A stretch of DNA of 64,000 nt from Actinomadura sp. CNU-125. GTDB taxonomy: Bacteria > Actinomycetota > Actinomycetes > Streptosporangiales > Streptosporangiaceae. The stretch is from contig NZ_MKJY01000592.1 of the NCBI RefSeq assembly GCF_001942465.1, forward strand, positions 1 through 64,000, written 5' to 3'. Positions 52,689 to 61,177 of the stretch are shown one piece after another; the first letter of the stretch is position 1, and every line of letters starts with the position of its first letter. Below the pieces are notes generated by a model that saw nothing but the letters and a program-made list of their open reading frames with translations, ran no database searches and had not been told where the DNA came from. The position numbers and the translations under genes are program-made.

Positions 52689-53534
52689 TCACGGGGATTC
52701 GCGGTGACCGTCGATCGCGCGGCGAACCCGCCGCCGCCGTTCCCGCCGGTCGCGCTGCCGGGCGGGGTCCGCGACCGGGGAGGCCAGCAGCAGCTCCTCG
52801 GTGAAGGCGTGGGCGGGTTCGGTCGTCACCTGCCGGCAGGTCCCGAACTCCAGTACCTTCCCCCGCCGCATGACGGCCACCCGGTGACTGAGGTGGCGCA
52901 CCACCGCGATGTCGTGGGAGACGAACAGATAGGCGATGCCGGTCCGATGCTGGATGTCGAGGAGCAGCCGCAGGATCCGGTCCTGGGTGGACAGGTCCAG
53001 CGCCGAGACGGGCTCGTCGCAGATCACCAGCTCGGGGCCCGGGGCGAGGGCCCGCGCGATCGCCACCCGCTGCCGCTGCCCGCCGGAGAACTCGCGGGCG
53101 AACCGGCTCGCCGCGTCGCCGGGCAGGCCGACCCGGTCGAGCAGGTCGGCGACGCGGCGGTGCGCTTCGCGCCTGCCGGTGCCCGCCGCCACCAGCGGCT
53201 CGGTGAGGATGTCCGCCACGCTCATCGCCGGGTTCAGGGAGGTGTAGGGGTCCTGGAAGACGACCTGTATCCGTGCCGCCAGCGCGCGCCGCTGCGCCCG
53301 GGTGCACCGCTGGATCTCCCTGCCGTCGTAGCGGATGCGGCCGGACGCGACGGGCGCGAGGCCGAGGACGGCGCGGCCCACGGTGGTCTTGCCCGAGCCG
53401 GACTCGCCGACGAGCCCGACGGTCTCTCCCGCGCGGACGTCGAGCGTCACATGGTCGACGGCGGTGAACGGCGCGGCGCGGCGGCCGCGTCCGGGATAGC
53501 GCACCACCAGTTCGTCGGTCTCCAGCAGGCTCAA
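52689..53534 (-). CDS. Peptide-type ABC transporter ATP-binding protein, DppF/OppF type
   Basis: TTG 53534 overlaps the stop of the upstream gene (TTGA) and has GGAGG before it. The 281-residue protein has Walker A VGLVGESGSGKTTVGRAVLG, Q-loop QVVFQDPYTSLNPAMSVAD, signature FSGGQRQRVAIARAL, Walker B LVICDEPVSALD and H-loop LFVSHDIAVV. It is the second ATPase of the importer encoded upstream. The Arg-rich tail (RRERRRRVRRAID) is longer than usual but harmless. Confidence 0.92.
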   Translation of the reverse strand: MSLLETDELVVRYPGRGRRAAPFTAVDHVTLDVRAGETVGLVGESGSGKTTVGRAVLGLAPVASGRIRYDGREIQRCTRAQRRALAARIQVVFQDPYTSLNPAMSVADILTEPLVAAGTGRREAHRRVADLLDRVGLPGDAASRFAREFSGGQRQRVAIARALAPGPELVICDEPVSALDLSTQDRILRLLLDIQHRTGIAYLFVSHDIAVVRHLSHRVAVMRRGKVLEFGTCRQVTTEPAHAFTEELLLASPVADPARQRDRRERRRRVRRAIDGHRESP

Positions 53535-55366
53535 CGGTCGACACCTCCGACATTCCGGTTCGACGTGCGCGGGGCCGGTTCGCCCCGCGCGCCGGGCCGT
53601 GCCGCCGGGACCGTCCCGGCGTCGTAGTCGGCCCGCACGCGGTCCTCGTCGGGCACGGCGGCGAGCAGCGCGCGGGAGTGCTCGTGCACCGGAGCCCGGA
53701 AGAAGACGTCCACCGGTGCCGTCTCGACCACGCGCCCGGCGCGCATGACGGCGACGTCGTCGCACATCTCGGCGACGACGCCGAGGTCGTGCGTCACCAG
53801 CAGGATCGACATGCCCGACTCCTCCTGGAGCCCGCGCAGCAGGTCGAGGATCTCGCTCTGCACCGTCACGTCCAGTGCGGTGGTGGGCTCGTCGGCGATG
53901 AGGATCTTCGGCTCGGTCGTGACGGCGCCGGCGATGAGCACGCGCTGGGCCGTCCCGCCCGAGATCTGGTGCGGATAGGACCGCAGCACCCGGTCCGGGT
54001 CCTCGATTCCCATCCGGGCGAGCGTCTCGGCGGCGCGGGCCCGCGCCGCGGCCCGTCCGAGCCCGCGGGCCCGGAGCGGCTCGATGAGCTGGAAGCCGAT
54101 CGTGAACGCGGGGTCCAGGTTGCTCATCGGCTCCTGCGGCACGTAGGCGATCGCTTCGCGGACGAGCCGTTCGCGCGCGTCCGGCGGTAGCCGCAGGACG
54201 TCCGTGCCGTCCAGCCAGATCTCGCCCGACAGAAGCTCGGCCCGGCGCGGCAGCAGGTTCAGAAGCGCGAAGGCCGTCTGGGTCTTGCCGCAGCCGGACT
54301 CTCCCACGAGTCCGAGGGTGCTTCCCGCGCGCAGCCCGAGCGTCACGCCGCTGACCACCTCCGCGGGCTCGCCGGAGCCGTCCGGATAGCCGATGGTGAG
54401 GTCGCGCGCGGTGAGCGGCCCGTCCGGAGCGGGACGTTCCGCCGCGTGGGCGCCGGTAGGCCGGGCACGGCCGGAGTTCCGGGATCGGCGCCGCTTCGTC
54501 GTGCGCGTCGCGGCGTCCACACCTTGCAGGGCGTCCCGGATTCCGTTTCCGAGGAGGAAGAACGACATCGCGGTTGAGGCCATCGCCAGCCCCGGCCACA
54601 CGAACAGCAGCCGGTCGGTGTCCAGTGCGTCGAACCCCTCGCCGATCATCCGTCCCCAGGTGACCGTGGCGGGGTCGCCCAGGCCGATGAAGTCGAGGCC
54701 GGTCTGCACGGTGATGGCGACGCCGGACATGATGCCGATCATCAGGACCACCGGGGCCCGGACCACGCGCAGGACGTGCCGGGCGATGATGCGCGCGTCG
54801 CCGACCCCGGAAACCTTGGCCGCGTCGATGTACAGCTCGCGCCGGACGGCGTGCACCTGTGCCCGGACGAGCCGGAAGATCGCCGGCGCCATCATGCAGC
54901 CCAGCGCGGTCATGCTGATCCACATCGAGGGGCCCGGGCCCGCGATGATGGCCATCAGCACCATCAGCGACGGCAGCGACATCGCCAGCCCGGCCACCCA
55001 CTCGAACGCGATGTCGACCCGTCCGGCGTAGTAGCCGGCGACCAGCCCGGACGGCACCCCGAGCGCCACCGCGACGGTGAGCGCTATCGCGGCGCTCAGC
55101 ATGGTCGGCTTCGTCGCCGCCACCAGCCGGACCAGGACGTCCCGCCCGCCGCTGTCGGTGCCCAGGAGATGCCCGGGAGTGCCCGGGGGAGCGTTGAGCT
55201 CGTGCAGGTTCGCCTCCGTCGGCGCGGCGGGGTCCACCCAGCCGATGACGAACGCGGCCGTCAGTGCGGCGAACATCAGGGCGAACAGGACGGAACCGGC
55301 CAGCGCGAGCGGATTGCGGACGACCGCGCGCAGGACCGGCGCCCGCCGGGGCGGTGCGGCGCTCAC
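53531..55366 (-). CDS. Fused peptide-type ABC permease (DppC) and ATPase (DppD)
   Basis: One 611-residue polypeptide from GTG 55366 joins two normally separate proteins. Residues 1-285 are a DppC-type permease (HLLGTDSGGRDVLVRLVAAT, EAA-like loop YIDAAKVSGVGDARIIARHV, several helices). After an Arg-rich linker, residues 315-600 are the DppD-type ATPase: Walker A LGLVGESGCGKTQ, signature ISGGTAQRVLIAGA, Walker B LIADEPTTALDV. Such permease/ATPase fusions are known in actinobacteria. It overlaps the DppB stop (GTGA) and the DppF start (TTGA), so the importer is made from one tightly coupled transcript. Confidence 0.92.
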   Translation of the reverse strand: MSAAPPRRAPVLRAVVRNPLALAGSVLFALMFAALTAAFVIGWVDPAAPTEANLHELNAPPGTPGHLLGTDSGGRDVLVRLVAATKPTMLSAAIALTVAVALGVPSGLVAGYYAGRVDIAFEWVAGLAMSLPSLMVLMAIIAGPGPSMWISMTALGCMMAPAIFRLVRAQVHAVRRELYIDAAKVSGVGDARIIARHVLRVVRAPVVLMIGIMSGVAITVQTGLDFIGLGDPATVTWGRMIGEGFDALDTDRLLFVWPGLAMASTAMSFFLLGNGIRDALQGVDAATRTTKRRRSRNSGRARPTGAHAAERPAPDGPLTARDLTIGYPDGSGEPAEVVSGVTLGLRAGSTLGLVGESGCGKTQTAFALLNLLPRRAELLSGEIWLDGTDVLRLPPDARERLVREAIAYVPQEPMSNLDPAFTIGFQLIEPLRARGLGRAAARARAAETLARMGIEDPDRVLRSYPHQISGGTAQRVLIAGAVTTEPKILIADEPTTALDVTVQSEILDLLRGLQEESGMSILLVTHDLGVVAEMCDDVAVMRAGRVVETAPVDVFFRAPVHEHSRALLAAVPDEDRVRADYDAGTVPAARPGARGEPAPRTSNRNVGGVDR

Positions 55367-56304
55367 GTGGTACGCGCCTTGGGGACGAGCCACATCTGGG
55401 CCAGGTCGGTGAGCAGGTTGACCAGGATGACCATGCCGCTGGTCAGCAGGATGAGCATCATGATGACGGGACGGTCCCCGGCGAGCGTCGCCTCCACCGC
55501 CAGCGTGCCGAGCCCCTGGAGCGCGAAGACCTTCTCGACCATGAACGTGCCGCCGAGCATGGCGACGAAGGCCAGGGAGAGCGAGGTCAGCCACGGTGGC
55601 GCCGCGTTGCGCAGCGCGTGCCGCAGCAGCAGGGACCTGGACGAGACGCCGCGCGAGCGGAGCGTGCGGACGTAATCCGCGTCCAGCACGTCGATCAGCG
55701 CGCCGCGTCCCTGGAGCGCGGCCCCGGCGACGCTGCCGAGTGCGACGGCGGCGACCGGCAGCGTCATGGCGCCCAGCCAGCGTCCCGGCGAGTCGGTGAA
55801 CGGCACATAGCCGAAGGCCGGGAAGATCCGGAACTCCACCGCGAAGACCGCGAGCAGCAGAAGCGCGATCAGGTATCCGGGAACCGCGTGGCCGATGAGC
55901 GACAGGCTCTGGACGGCGCGGTCGACCCCCGCCCGCCCGGTCGCCGCGAGCACGGCCAGCAGCAGGCTCAGGCCCACCACGACCAAGAGGCTCAGCCCCA
56001 CCAGGGACAGTGTCACCGACAGCCGCTGCCCCAGCCCCTCGACGACGGGCCGGTCGCTCAGGTACGACCGGCCGAGGTCGCCTCGCAGCGCCTGCCCGGC
56101 CCATTCGGCGAACTGCGCCGGCAGCGGCCGGTCGACGCCGAGGTCGCGGTTCATCTCCGCGACGGCCGCGTCCGTCGCGGACGGCCCGAGGACGTTCCGT
56201 CCCGGGTCGGAGCCGCCGGCGCCGGTCAGGAAGAACGCCACCGTCGCCACCGCGGCCCACAGGACGACGGCCGAGCCGAGCCGCCTGATCAGGATCTTCG
56301 TCAT
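55363..56304 (-). CDS. Peptide-type ABC transporter permease, DppB type
   Basis: The 313-residue protein has six membrane helices and the usual N-terminus ILIRRLGSAVVLWAAVATVA with the periplasmic-side LGVDRPLPAQFAEWAGQALR and GDLGRSYLSDRPV. The EAA loop is in DADYVRTLRSRGVSSRSLLL. It forms the translocation path with the DppC half of the fused protein. It starts 51 bases downstream of the binding-protein stop and overlaps the fused gene by four bases. Confidence 0.93.
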   Translation of the reverse strand: MTKILIRRLGSAVVLWAAVATVAFFLTGAGGSDPGRNVLGPSATDAAVAEMNRDLGVDRPLPAQFAEWAGQALRGDLGRSYLSDRPVVEGLGQRLSVTLSLVGLSLLVVVGLSLLLAVLAATGRAGVDRAVQSLSLIGHAVPGYLIALLLLAVFAVEFRIFPAFGYVPFTDSPGRWLGAMTLPVAAVALGSVAGAALQGRGALIDVLDADYVRTLRSRGVSSRSLLLRHALRNAAPPWLTSLSLAFVAMLGGTFMVEKVFALQGLGTLAVEATLAGDRPVIMMLILLTSGMVILVNLLTDLAQMWLVPKARTT

Positions 56305-56355
56305 CGTTCCTCCCCGGGACCCGCGGAGCGGTACGCGAACGTCGTCACCATCGGT

Positions 56356-57887
56356 TCACCCCTCGGACCGCTGGAAGCGGACCAGGTCGGGCGGGCTCCC
56401 CTGGCTCTGCCGTTCGATCCGCACCCCGGACCCGGACGCCCATGCCTGCACCGGCGCCATGATCGGCGCGTACCACGCGTTGGCGACCAGCCAGCGGTTC
56501 ACCGCCTTGAAGGCCGCGTCCCGCGCCGGCCCCGGGTCGGCGTACCGCGCGGCGCGGACGAGCTCCGTCAGTTCCGGATCCGACGTTTGGAAGGGATTCC
56601 AGGCCGCCGAGCGGAGCACCGAGAGCTGGATGTCCTGCCAGGGCTTCTTCGACGGCATCGACGTGAAGAACATCGGGTACTCGCCGCTCTGCATGGCACC
56701 GAGCACTTCCTGGGGCGGGACCTTCTCCCACTTCACCTTGACGCCGATCGCGCCGAGCTGCTTTTCGACCGCCGTGTTCAGCGCGGGCGTCCCGGCGAAC
56801 GAGGTGAGATCGGGCATGGTGACGGAGAAGCCGTCCGGATGGCCCGCCTCCGCCATCAGCTTCTTCGCCTTGGCCACGTCACGCGGGTACATGTCGTCGA
56901 GCGACTCGTCATAGGCGGTGGTGTCGCTCGCGAAGATCTGGGCCGTCTTCCGGGATCCGCCGGGGATGAGCGCATTGGCGAACAGGTCGCGGTCCAAGGC
57001 CAGGTTGATCGCCTGACGCACCTCCACCTGCCCAGCGGCGGCAGCGTCTTCCCCTCCCGGTCGGCGATGACCAGCCCCTTCCAGTCGGTGCTGGACTTCA
57101 CGATCGACAGCCCTCGCGCTTCGGCCGCCTCGATCTGGGCCGGCCGAACCGCGGCGGCGTCGATCTGCCCGGCCTTCAGCCCGTTGAGGACGGTGTTCGG
57201 ATCCGCGAGGGTGACGATCTCCAGGTCGTCGAAGGGGAAGTCCTTATTGCCCCAGTAGGACTTGTTCCGGGTGTAGGACACGGTCCCCTCCCGAGACCCG
57301 GCCGCGTCGTGAACGTACGGGCCGGATCCCACGGGCTTCTGCGCGACGGTCCCGGCTTCGAGGGCGCGCGGCGAGGCCATCGCCCCGAGGGCCGACGCGA
57401 GGTTCGCCAGCAGCGCCGGATCCGGCTCGGACAGGCGCAGCACCAGGCGGTGGGACGCAGCGACCCGCACCTCCTCGATGGAGGCGGCCGTGGCCTTGCC
57501 GGGGCCGTCGGTCGTGCGGAAGCGGTCGAGGTTGGCCTTGGCGGCCTCGGCGTCGAACGCGCTCCCGTCGCTGAAGGTCACGCCCCGGCGCAGGTCGAGC
57601 GTCAGCTCCGTCTGATCGTCGTTGTACTCGAAGGATGTGGCGAGGCCGGGCACCGGCCGCCGCCGCGCGTCGAGCCGCACCAGCGTGTCGTAGACGGCCT
57701 GCCAGTACAGCAGGCCGGAGCCGGTGTTGAGCCTCGTCGGATCGAAGGACGACATCCTGATCGGGAGGGCGACCGTCAGCGTGTCGTCCGCCTCCCCGCT
57801 CGTTCCCGAGGACTGCTGGCAACCCGCCAGCGTCGCCGCGCAGACCAGTGCGGCGCCCCCCGCGGCTAGGAATCTGAGATGGCGCAA
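56356..57887 (-). CDS. ABC transporter substrate-binding lipoprotein, peptide (SBP_bac_5) type (frameshifted)
   Basis: The TTG at 57887 follows AGGAGAG. The lipobox ends in LAGC (Cys near residue 22). The family 5 binding-protein pattern is clear: FDPTRLNTGSGLLYWQAVYD, TLDLRRGVTFSDGSAFDAEA, VEVRQAINLALDRDLFANAL, PDLTSFAGTPALNTAVEKQL. The frame breaks near 57035; one added base restores TLPPLGQVEVRQAI and a full 510 residues. The ligand could be a peptide, a glutathione conjugate or another organic compound; the following TauD and MBL genes hint at a sulfur compound. Confidence 0.88.
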
Positions 57888-57965
57888 GGGTTCACTCTCC
57901 TTGGCAGTTGACCGGCCCGGCCTTGGGCCGTGCCGAGGCGGCCGGGGACGCCTCGGCGGGACGCG

Positions 57966-58904
57966 TCAGCGGGGGCGGGCGCCGGTGATGGTGACGCGCT
58001 CCATGACCCGGGGGCGGGGGTAGTAGTCGCACAGCGCGTAGTGCTGGGTGACGCGGTTGTCCCAGAACGCGATGGAACCGGGCTCCCAGTGGAACCGGAC
58101 CTGGTACTCGGGGTGCCTGGCCTGGTCGATGAGGAGGTCGAGCAGCTCCGCGCTTTCCGCCATGTCGACGCCGTCGATGCGGGCGGTGAACACCTGGTTG
58201 ACGTAGATCAGCTTGCGGCCGGTCTCGGGAATCGTGCGGACGACCGGGTGCGCGACGGGCGGGTTCTTCTCGCGGGCCGCGGCGAGCTGCTCGTCGGTCA
58301 TCAGCTTCCCGAAGCTCTGCGTGAAGTCGTGCGTGGCGGAGAGCCCGTCGATCCTGGCGCGGACGTCGCCGGGGAGGCCGTCGTAGGCCGCGGCCATGTC
58401 GGCCCACATGGTGTCGCCGCCGATGTCGGGCACCTCGACCGCGCGCAGGATGGAACCGAACGGCGGGGTCGCGCTGAACGAGGCGTCGCTGTGCCAGATG
58501 TTCTCCACCCCCGGCGCGTCGGCGTCGTGCGCGAGGCGGACGACCTCGGGGCTGCCCGCCTTGGGTAGGAACGGGTGGATCTGCGGCTCACCCCAGTGCC
58601 GTGCGAACGCGGCGTGCCGGTCGGCGGTCAGGTGCTGGTCCCGGAAGAACAGCACCTTGTACTCCAGCAGCGCCCGGCGCAGCTCGGCGAGCACCGCGTC
58701 GTCCAGGGGCTCGGACAGGTCGATGTCGGGGATCTCCGCGCCGAGGGTCGCGCTGTACTGGACGGGCGTCAGCCGCGTGTACGGCTCGCCGGTGCCCCCG
58801 GTGGTGAGCTCGCGGGCCGTCACCGCGGGCCGCGGCCCTCGGCGTCCGTCGTCTTCGGTGGTCCGGACCGATTTCAGGTCGATGGTGGTGTCGGGAGAGG
58901 TCAT
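57966..58904 (-). CDS. TauD/TfdA family Fe(II)/2-oxoglutarate dioxygenase
   Basis: The 312-residue enzyme starts at ATG 58904 behind AAGGAGG. The iron ligands are visible: HxD in ENIWHSDASFSATPPFGS (near residues 137-139) and distal His in NRVTQHYALCDYYP (near 290), with the 2-oxoglutarate-binding Arg shortly after (PRPRVMERV). The N-terminal ALLEYKVLFFRDQHLTADRH is typical. Relatives cleave taurine, alkyl sulfates (AtsK) or aryloxyacetates by hydroxylation. Next to an alkylsulfatase-like MBL enzyme and an importer, sulfur release from an organosulfur compound is a reasonable inference. Confidence 0.9.
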   Translation of the reverse strand: MTSPDTTIDLKSVRTTEDDGRRGPRPAVTARELTTGGTGEPYTRLTPVQYSATLGAEIPDIDLSEPLDDAVLAELRRALLEYKVLFFRDQHLTADRHAAFARHWGEPQIHPFLPKAGSPEVVRLAHDADAPGVENIWHSDASFSATPPFGSILRAVEVPDIGGDTMWADMAAAYDGLPGDVRARIDGLSATHDFTQSFGKLMTDEQLAAAREKNPPVAHPVVRTIPETGRKLIYVNQVFTARIDGVDMAESAELLDLLIDQARHPEYQVRFHWEPGSIAFWDNRVTQHYALCDYYPRPRVMERVTITGARPR

Positions 58905-58998
58905 TCTGGTCGCCTCCTTGGCGAACGGGACGGGTGCCGCGCATGAGGGGTCGTCCGGCGGCGATGGGACGCGTCGCCGGTGGTGCCGTCCGGCCGGT

Positions 58999-60336
58999 TC
59001 AGGCGAACGGCCGGCCGGCCTCGGCGTAGGAGACCGCGGAGCGATAGATGTTGGTGGCCATCAGCCCCTCCTCGCCCTCGGCGCGCAGGGCGTAGAGCCG
59101 GGCGACCTCGGTACGGACGCGCTCGTCGCCGGGGGCGGCCTCCAGCGCGTAGTCCGCCAGGTGGCAGGCCAGCCGCAGGTCGCTCTCGGCGACCGATGTC
59201 GCGCGTTCCAGGACCGTGTGCGCGCCACCGGCGAGGTCGGCGACCTGCGCCGCGACGTCCGCGCGGGTCGCGGGCTTGAGTTCGCTGGGGCGGCCGCTCC
59301 ACCAGCCCCCGTAGTAGCGGATGACGTTGCGGACGATGAACTCCGCCTCGTCGTAGACCGGCTGGAGCCACGGCGAGGCCGAGTGCGGCAGCTCGACCCG
59401 GCGGACCACGTCGACGTGCGGGGGCGAGCCGTCCTCCAGAACCTGCAGCGTGCGCTCGACGATCTGTTCGAGCAGCTCCGCGGTCTCCAGCAGCACCCGG
59501 CGCACCAGCCCGGGGTCGTCGACGATCGGACCGCCGTGCCCGGGGCACAGCGAACGGGCTCCGGTGGCGGCCATCGCGCGCAGGCCCCGCGCCCAGTCCC
59601 ACGGGTAACGCTGCGCCTTCTGCGGGTTTCCCGCGTTGGGGACGCCCCAGATCATCAGGTCGCCGGTGCACAGCACGCCGCGGTCGGGAGAGAAAACCCA
59701 GGTGTGGTCGTCGGTTTCGCCCCTGCACGCGTGCAGCTCGAACCGCACGCCGCCGACCGTGATGTCCAGGGCGTCCTGGTAGTAGAGGGTGGGCGGATGC
59801 TCGGGGGCGCCGAACCGGAGCTCGGCGGTGCGGAAGTTCGGATCGTCCGGACGGCCGCCGAACTGCCGGCTGTTGACGACCGCGTTGTGCTCGGGGGTGC
59901 GCTCGTAGCGGGCGAAGCGCTCGGCCATCGCGGCCTGTCCGATGACGCGCGGGAGCGGCCGGCCCTCGTGCAGGAACGCGCCCAGGCCGAAGGCGTGGTC
60001 GACGTGGCCGTGGGTGTAGACGGCGGTGTGCACGGGCAGGTCGCTGCGGTCCCGGATCCGCTCGGCGATGTCGGGAGCGAACAGCCGGGTCCCGGAGTCG
60101 ACGAGGACCAGCCCGTCGTCGGTGGCGAACGCGGTGACCCCCGACCCGATGGACGCGAACCAGGTGTCGGGTGCGACCTCGACGGGGCCGCCCGTCCAGA
60201 AGAACTTGGCCTCGCTCGGACTGCGCTCACCCGACCCCAGCCACTGCGCGCTCGGGTTCGGGTTCCCGGCGTCGTCTCGCTCGCCGTCTCGTTCCTCGTC
60301 GCTGAGTTCTTCGTTGCTCGGTTTCTCGTCGCACAT
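58999..60336 (-). CDS. MBL-fold alkyl/aryl-sulfatase-like hydrolase
   Basis: ATG 60336 has GAGGAGG upstream; 445 residues. The metallo-beta-lactamase core has the metal motif THGHVDHAFG (near residue 120), a later ETDDHTWVFSPDRG, CTGDLMIWG and CPGHGGPIVDD. The second half is helical (IRYYGGWWSGRPSELKPATR, LERATSVAESDLRLACHLAD, YALEAAPGDERVRTEVARLY), matching the dimerisation domain of SdsA1-type type III alkylsulfatases. There is no C-terminal SCP2-like domain, which SdsA1 has, so it is shorter than true sulfatases of about 650. Substrate is therefore tentative. No signal peptide is seen. Confidence 0.85.
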   Translation of the reverse strand: MCDEKPSNEELSDEERDGERDDAGNPNPSAQWLGSGERSPSEAKFFWTGGPVEVAPDTWFASIGSGVTAFATDDGLVLVDSGTRLFAPDIAERIRDRSDLPVHTAVYTHGHVDHAFGLGAFLHEGRPLPRVIGQAAMAERFARYERTPEHNAVVNSRQFGGRPDDPNFRTAELRFGAPEHPPTLYYQDALDITVGGVRFELHACRGETDDHTWVFSPDRGVLCTGDLMIWGVPNAGNPQKAQRYPWDWARGLRAMAATGARSLCPGHGGPIVDDPGLVRRVLLETAELLEQIVERTLQVLEDGSPPHVDVVRRVELPHSASPWLQPVYDEAEFIVRNVIRYYGGWWSGRPSELKPATRADVAAQVADLAGGAHTVLERATSVAESDLRLACHLADYALEAAPGDERVRTEVARLYALRAEGEEGLMATNIYRSAVSYAEAGRPFA

Positions 60337-60512
60337 CGGCGACCTCCTCGATGTCGGCGCCCATCGGACGCCGCCGATCACGAACAATCGTCATCATCCG
60401 CTTCCGAATGCTGCCGATTGAGATCGAATTTGGGCATGCGCAACCCACGGCTGCGCCGTCCTGTTGTTTTCTGTGAATTGTTCGCGCCAAAAGCGCGGGA
60501 TGTTCCGGTGCG

Positions 60513-61130
60513 CTATCCCGGGCGACTCGACGACGGTGCCGTCAGCAGCCCGGTGGCCGCGTCGATCACGGCGGCCGTGACCTCCTCGGGGTCGCCGCCC
60601 TCCCCGTCCTGGTGGAGCTGTTCCAGTTCGGCGAGGCCCGAAAGGATGAGTTCGCTGACCCAGCGGATCCGCAGCCGCACCTGCACCGGGGGTAGGCGCG
60701 ACGACAGCCGGTCGGCGAGCAGCCGGCCGGCGGCTACGGCCTCGTCCAGGCCGCCCGCCTCGGGAAGGGCGCCCGGCCGCCTGCCCAGGTACTCGAACAG
60801 CCGGTTCAGGAAACGGACGTAGTGACTGTCCGGCCGGACGGCCTGCTCGGCCAGCGGGCGGATCAGCGCCTCGACCACCGGACGGGTGTCGCTGTCGGCG
60901 CCGAGGGGTTCGAGCAGCTCGCGCCGCCGGGCGTCGATCACGTCCAGCCGGTGCCGGAAGATCGCCTTTATCAGCGACTCCCGGTCACCGAAATGATATT
61001 GCGCCGCATTCGCATTGCGCTGCTCGGCGGCGACACTGATCTGCCGCAACGAAGTACCGTCGATGCCCTGGGCCGCGAACAACCGTTCGGCGGCAAGCAA
61101 GATCAATGTCTGCGTCGTCACGAAGTACAC
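60513..61130 (-). CDS. TetR family transcriptional regulator
   Basis: Start GTG 61130 gives 205 residues; GTG 61121 is possible. The helix-turn-helix domain is typical: LILLAAERLFAAQGIDGTSL, RQISVAAEQRNANAAQYHFG, DRESLIKAIFRHRL. Asn/Ala-rich recognition (RNANAAQYHFG) is seen in a subgroup of actinobacterial TetRs. The rest is a helical ligand domain. It heads the leftward set of MBL, TauD and importer genes and probably regulates it. The 18-base palindrome at 61132-61149 starts one base before its GTG and is the likely operator. Confidence 0.9.
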   Translation of the reverse strand: MYFVTTQTLILLAAERLFAAQGIDGTSLRQISVAAEQRNANAAQYHFGDRESLIKAIFRHRLDVIDARRRELLEPLGADSDTRPVVEALIRPLAEQAVRPDSHYVRFLNRLFEYLGRRPGALPEAGGLDEAVAAGRLLADRLSSRLPPVQVRLRIRWVSELILSGLAELEQLHQDGEGGDPEEVTAAVIDAATGLLTAPSSSRPG

Positions 61131-61131
61131 G

Positions 61132-61149
61132 TTAAAACACGTGTATTAA
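61132..61149. promoter_or_regulatory. Palindrome TTAAAACAC|GTGTATTAA, probable TetR operator
   Basis: Eight of nine base pairs of the dyad are complementary around the centre CAC|GTG. It lies right against the TetR start, in an AT-rich island, so binding would block its own transcription. Confidence 0.7.
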
Positions 61150-61177
61150 AGTGTCAAGCATCGGCCCGGGCCGGACC

